Part shown: positions 5,257 through 6,921 of the stretch, one piece after another | How positions within the stretch are numbered: position 1 is the stretch's first letter | Layout: every line of letters starts with the position of its first letter | Source of the DNA: Ignavibacteria bacterium UBA4661 | GTDB lineage: Bacteria > Bacteroidota > Ignavibacteria > Kapaibacteriales > UBA4661 | Direction: 5' to 3' | Length of the DNA stretch: 6,921 nt | NCBI GenBank assembly: GCA_002405405.1 | Contig: DHLT01000318.1 | Location: forward strand, 510-7,430 | Program-made: the position numbers and the translations under genes | Notes under the pieces: model-generated | The model's database searches: none | What the model saw: only the letters and a program-made list of their open reading frames with translations | What the model was told of the DNA's origin: nothing

Positions 5257-6195
5257 ATGTTTCTCGGAATATTTTTCATGGGACTTGCACACATACTCAA
5301 ACTTGGCTCAGTGGTAGCCGGAAGCATTGTATTCTTCTGTGGAACGGATGTCGGTTCCGATGTCTATCATGTACTGCGTGGTACATTGGAAGACAGTGAG
5401 ATTTTCCATGAAGCAAAGTCAACTGTGAGTTCGCTGGTGAAGCATGTTCGCGCGACACCATCACATGCACGGAATGGTTATGACGATGTGCGCCGTTCGG
5501 GGAAACAGCAAATTGAACCGAAGCAGGACGAGCAAAGTAAGGCGATGGATGCTCTACCTTTGCCGAAATCGGTTCTTATGAAGAGCATCCGTGTGGATAG
5601 TATCGATGCACATGCTCTTCACGCACCGGTATATGATGACATGGAAGAATTAGTCCTGTACTTAGTTGCCCCAGCACAGAATGACGCAGAAAAAGTGCGT
5701 TCCATTTTCCGCTGGATTACTGCCAATATCAGGTATGACTATGAGACCTATAAGCGTAGTGGATATCCTGTCGTGGATGCTTCGAGTGTGTTTGAATTTC
5801 GGAAGACCATGTGTTCGGGATATGCCAATCTGCTTCAAGAGATGCTTCGTATTGCACACATTCCGTCGAAGAAAGTATCGGGTATCGCCATGAGTTCTGT
5901 TCAGCGCATCGAAGCAATGGCAACCGATGCTGACACGATACCGACCGAAAGCAATCATGCATGGAATATCGTGCGTATTGAAGGGCATTGGTATGCTCTT
6001 GATGCAACATGGTCTGCAGGACATGTTCTTATGGGGGAAGAGAGGTGGACGCAACAGTACAATGATACATACTTCTGTACGGATCCGAAACTGCTGATTA
6101 CAACGCATTTTCCGATACAGCCATCGGGGCGTGCAGGACAACTTCTCCAAGAGCCAATATCCTATACGGCATTTGCTGAACGCCGATACCAATAA
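5257..6195 (+). CDS. Membrane-anchored transglutaminase-like (KY-type) protein
   Basis: A transglutaminase-like cysteine-protease-fold protein of the kyphoscoliosis-peptidase (KY) kind, 312 residues. A hydrophobic N-terminal segment (about 1-29) is a membrane anchor or uncleaved signal, so the domain is probably outside the cytoplasm. A polar linker (45-125) leads to the domain at about 140-312. The triad is visible: C186 in TMCSGYAN, H234 in NHAWN and D249 in LDATW. The preceding IFRWITANIRYD and the trailing YFCTDPKLL, THFP and GQLLQEP are hallmarks of this family. Many members are non-catalytic scaffolds, but here the triad is complete; substrate unknown. The start is uncertain: ATG 5257 has no ribosome binding site, ATG 5278 has a weak GGA before it, and the frame is open back to the stop of the zinc-finger gene. 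Probably co-transcribed with that gene. Confidence 0.8.
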   Translation: MFLGIFFMGLAHILKLGSVVAGSIVFFCGTDVGSDVYHVLRGTLEDSEIFHEAKSTVSSLVKHVRATPSHARNGYDDVRRSGKQQIEPKQDEQSKAMDALPLPKSVLMKSIRVDSIDAHALHAPVYDDMEELVLYLVAPAQNDAEKVRSIFRWITANIRYDYETYKRSGYPVVDASSVFEFRKTMCSGYANLLQEMLRIAHIPSKKVSGIAMSSVQRIEAMATDADTIPTESNHAWNIVRIEGHWYALDATWSAGHVLMGEERWTQQYNDTYFCTDPKLLITTHFPIQPSGRAGQLLQEPISYTAFAERRYQ

Positions 6196-6356
6196 TCAGG
6201 ACATATACTGCTGTCCAAAATCATCGGACAGCTCAACTGTATGTTTGTATCACAATAACAATGAAGGAAGAGTAGGCGATGCAGGATGCACATGCATGAG
6301 GATATTATCAACCATCTTTCAATTTTTTTACGGACAATCTATAAGGAGTACAGACC
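6196..6356. other. Intergenic region and leader of the vWA gene
   Basis: Holds promoter copy 4 and a leader of about 100 nt. An extra half-site GGACA (6199-6203) precedes the module. A ribosome binding site, AAGGAG (6343-6348), ends 8 nt before the vWA start. There is no terminator after the transglutaminase gene, so read-through into the vWA gene is possible. Confidence 0.6.
6212..6247 (+). promoter_or_regulatory. Palindrome-promoter module, copy 4
   Basis: TGTCC (6212-6216), spacer AAAATCATC (6217-6225), GGACA (6226-6230), 9 nt, then TATGTTTG (6240-6247), a perfect TAnnTTTG match. The palindrome is fullest in this copy: GCTGTCC and GGACAGC give 7-bp arms. Sequence beyond the box diverges from copies 1 and 2, so what is shared is the palindrome, the spacing and the box, not a longer duplication. 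It starts 17 bp after the transglutaminase stop and faces the vWA gene, with an expected start near 6254. Confidence 0.7.
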
Positions 6357-6921
6357 ATGCAAGCAGGACAATTCAAGAACGACACTTTGTCGCAGGATAG
6401 CACAGTAGGAACGAAACCGGCAACAGCAACTGCACAAGCGGTAACAGACACAACCCCGGAAACGGATTCTATGAAGTCTATAGGAGCAGAGACTATACCG
6501 CACTATGATGTGTATAACCTCATTATTCTAGATGAGAGCGGTTCGATGGAGAGTATTAAGCAATCTATTATTACGGGTTTTAATCTGCAAGTTCAGGGCA
6601 TCCAATCAGCCGGAGCAAAGGTACAGAATCAAGATCATTATGTTTCGTTAGTGGCGTTTAATGGCAATGGCATACGAACGATTCTTGATCGAATGCCGGT
6701 TGAAGACTTGGAGGAACTGAATACGAGAACCTACAGTCCGCAAGCAAACACGCCTTTGTACGATGCCATTTGTCTTTCGACAAAGCATTTGCACAAAGCC
6801 ATTCAGAAACGAAAGTCAGTGCAGGTGATCGTGAACATCTTTACTGATGGGGAAGAGAATGCTTCTCAACAGTATTCGGGTGTTCAAACAACTCAGTGGA
6901 TTCAGCAACTCAAAGAGGAAG
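6357..6921 (+). CDS. vWA-domain protein, cut by the window end
   Basis: A cytosolic von Willebrand factor A domain protein; 188 codons are present and the gene continues past the window. The MIDAS metal site is intact: DESGSM (D59, S61, S63), T132 in ANTPLYDAI and D164 in TDGEEN. About 50 polar, Thr/Ser-rich residues precede the domain, with no signal peptide or membrane segment. Conserved stretches such as LVAFNGNGIRTILD and YSPQANTPLYDA match the stand-alone bacterial vWA family that acts as a metal-dependent protein-binding module; partner and pathway are unknown. The start at 6357 is supported by AAGGAG (6343-6348); M39 (6471) would remove most of the leader segment but has no better signal. 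It has its own copy of the palindrome-promoter module, which ties its regulation to the zinc-finger and small-protein genes. Confidence 0.85.
   Translation, partial: MQAGQFKNDTLSQDSTVGTKPATATAQAVTDTTPETDSMKSIGAETIPHYDVYNLIILDESGSMESIKQSIITGFNLQVQGIQSAGAKVQNQDHYVSLVAFNGNGIRTILDRMPVEDLEELNTRTYSPQANTPLYDAICLSTKHLHKAIQKRKSVQVIVNIFTDGEENASQQYSGVQTTQWIQQLKEE

Overview
The window looks like an accessory or lineage-specific stretch from a Bacteroidota/Chlorobiota-type bacterium. Three things point there: promoter-like elements matching the Bacteroidota -7 consensus TAnnTTTG, a pair of genes resembling the GldL/GldM (PorL/PorM) inner-membrane motor of the type IX secretion and gliding machinery, and mid-range GC content with purine-rich ribosome binding sites. 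An Ignavibacteria- or Kapabacteria-like host is my guess only. All genes I accept are on the + strand.

Layout. Positions 1-424 hold no convincing gene but carry two near-identical promoter modules, 108 bp apart, leading into a small unknown gene (425-673). A 346-bp T-rich gap follows. Then comes a polytopic membrane protein (1020-1949) whose last two membrane helices resemble GldL. It is followed, across a 125-bp gap with a long hairpin, by a 747-residue protein with one N-terminal membrane anchor, a short coiled coil and a large periplasmic beta-rich region, resembling an enlarged GldM (2075-4318). Next is a 518-bp gap (4319-4836) with several strong RNA-type secondary structures, including a 92-nt hairpin and a possible pseudoknot. 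Then come a small four-cysteine zinc-finger protein (4837-5196), a membrane-anchored KY-type transglutaminase-like protein with its Cys-His-Asp triad (5257-6195), and the first 188 codons of a cytosolic von Willebrand factor A protein with an intact MIDAS metal site (6357 to the window end).

The main observation is a shared promoter architecture. Four times (179-214, 287-322, 4736-4772, 6212-6247) an inverted repeat TGTCC-N9-GGACA is followed, after exactly 9 nt, by a TAnnTTTG-like box. In three copies the N9 spacer is identical (AAAATCATC). The copies precede the small gene, the zinc-finger/transglutaminase pair and the vWA gene. This suggests one regulator, or an alternative sigma factor, controls these otherwise unrelated-looking genes as a local regulon. 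The GldL/M-like pair has no copy directly in front of it and may depend on read-through from 425-673 or on a promoter I do not recognise.

How the products work together is inference. A GldLM-like proton-driven motor, a surface or periplasmic transglutaminase-like protein and a cytosolic vWA protein could belong to one envelope-associated system, with the zinc-finger protein as a possible regulator. The sequence supports common regulation better than common function.
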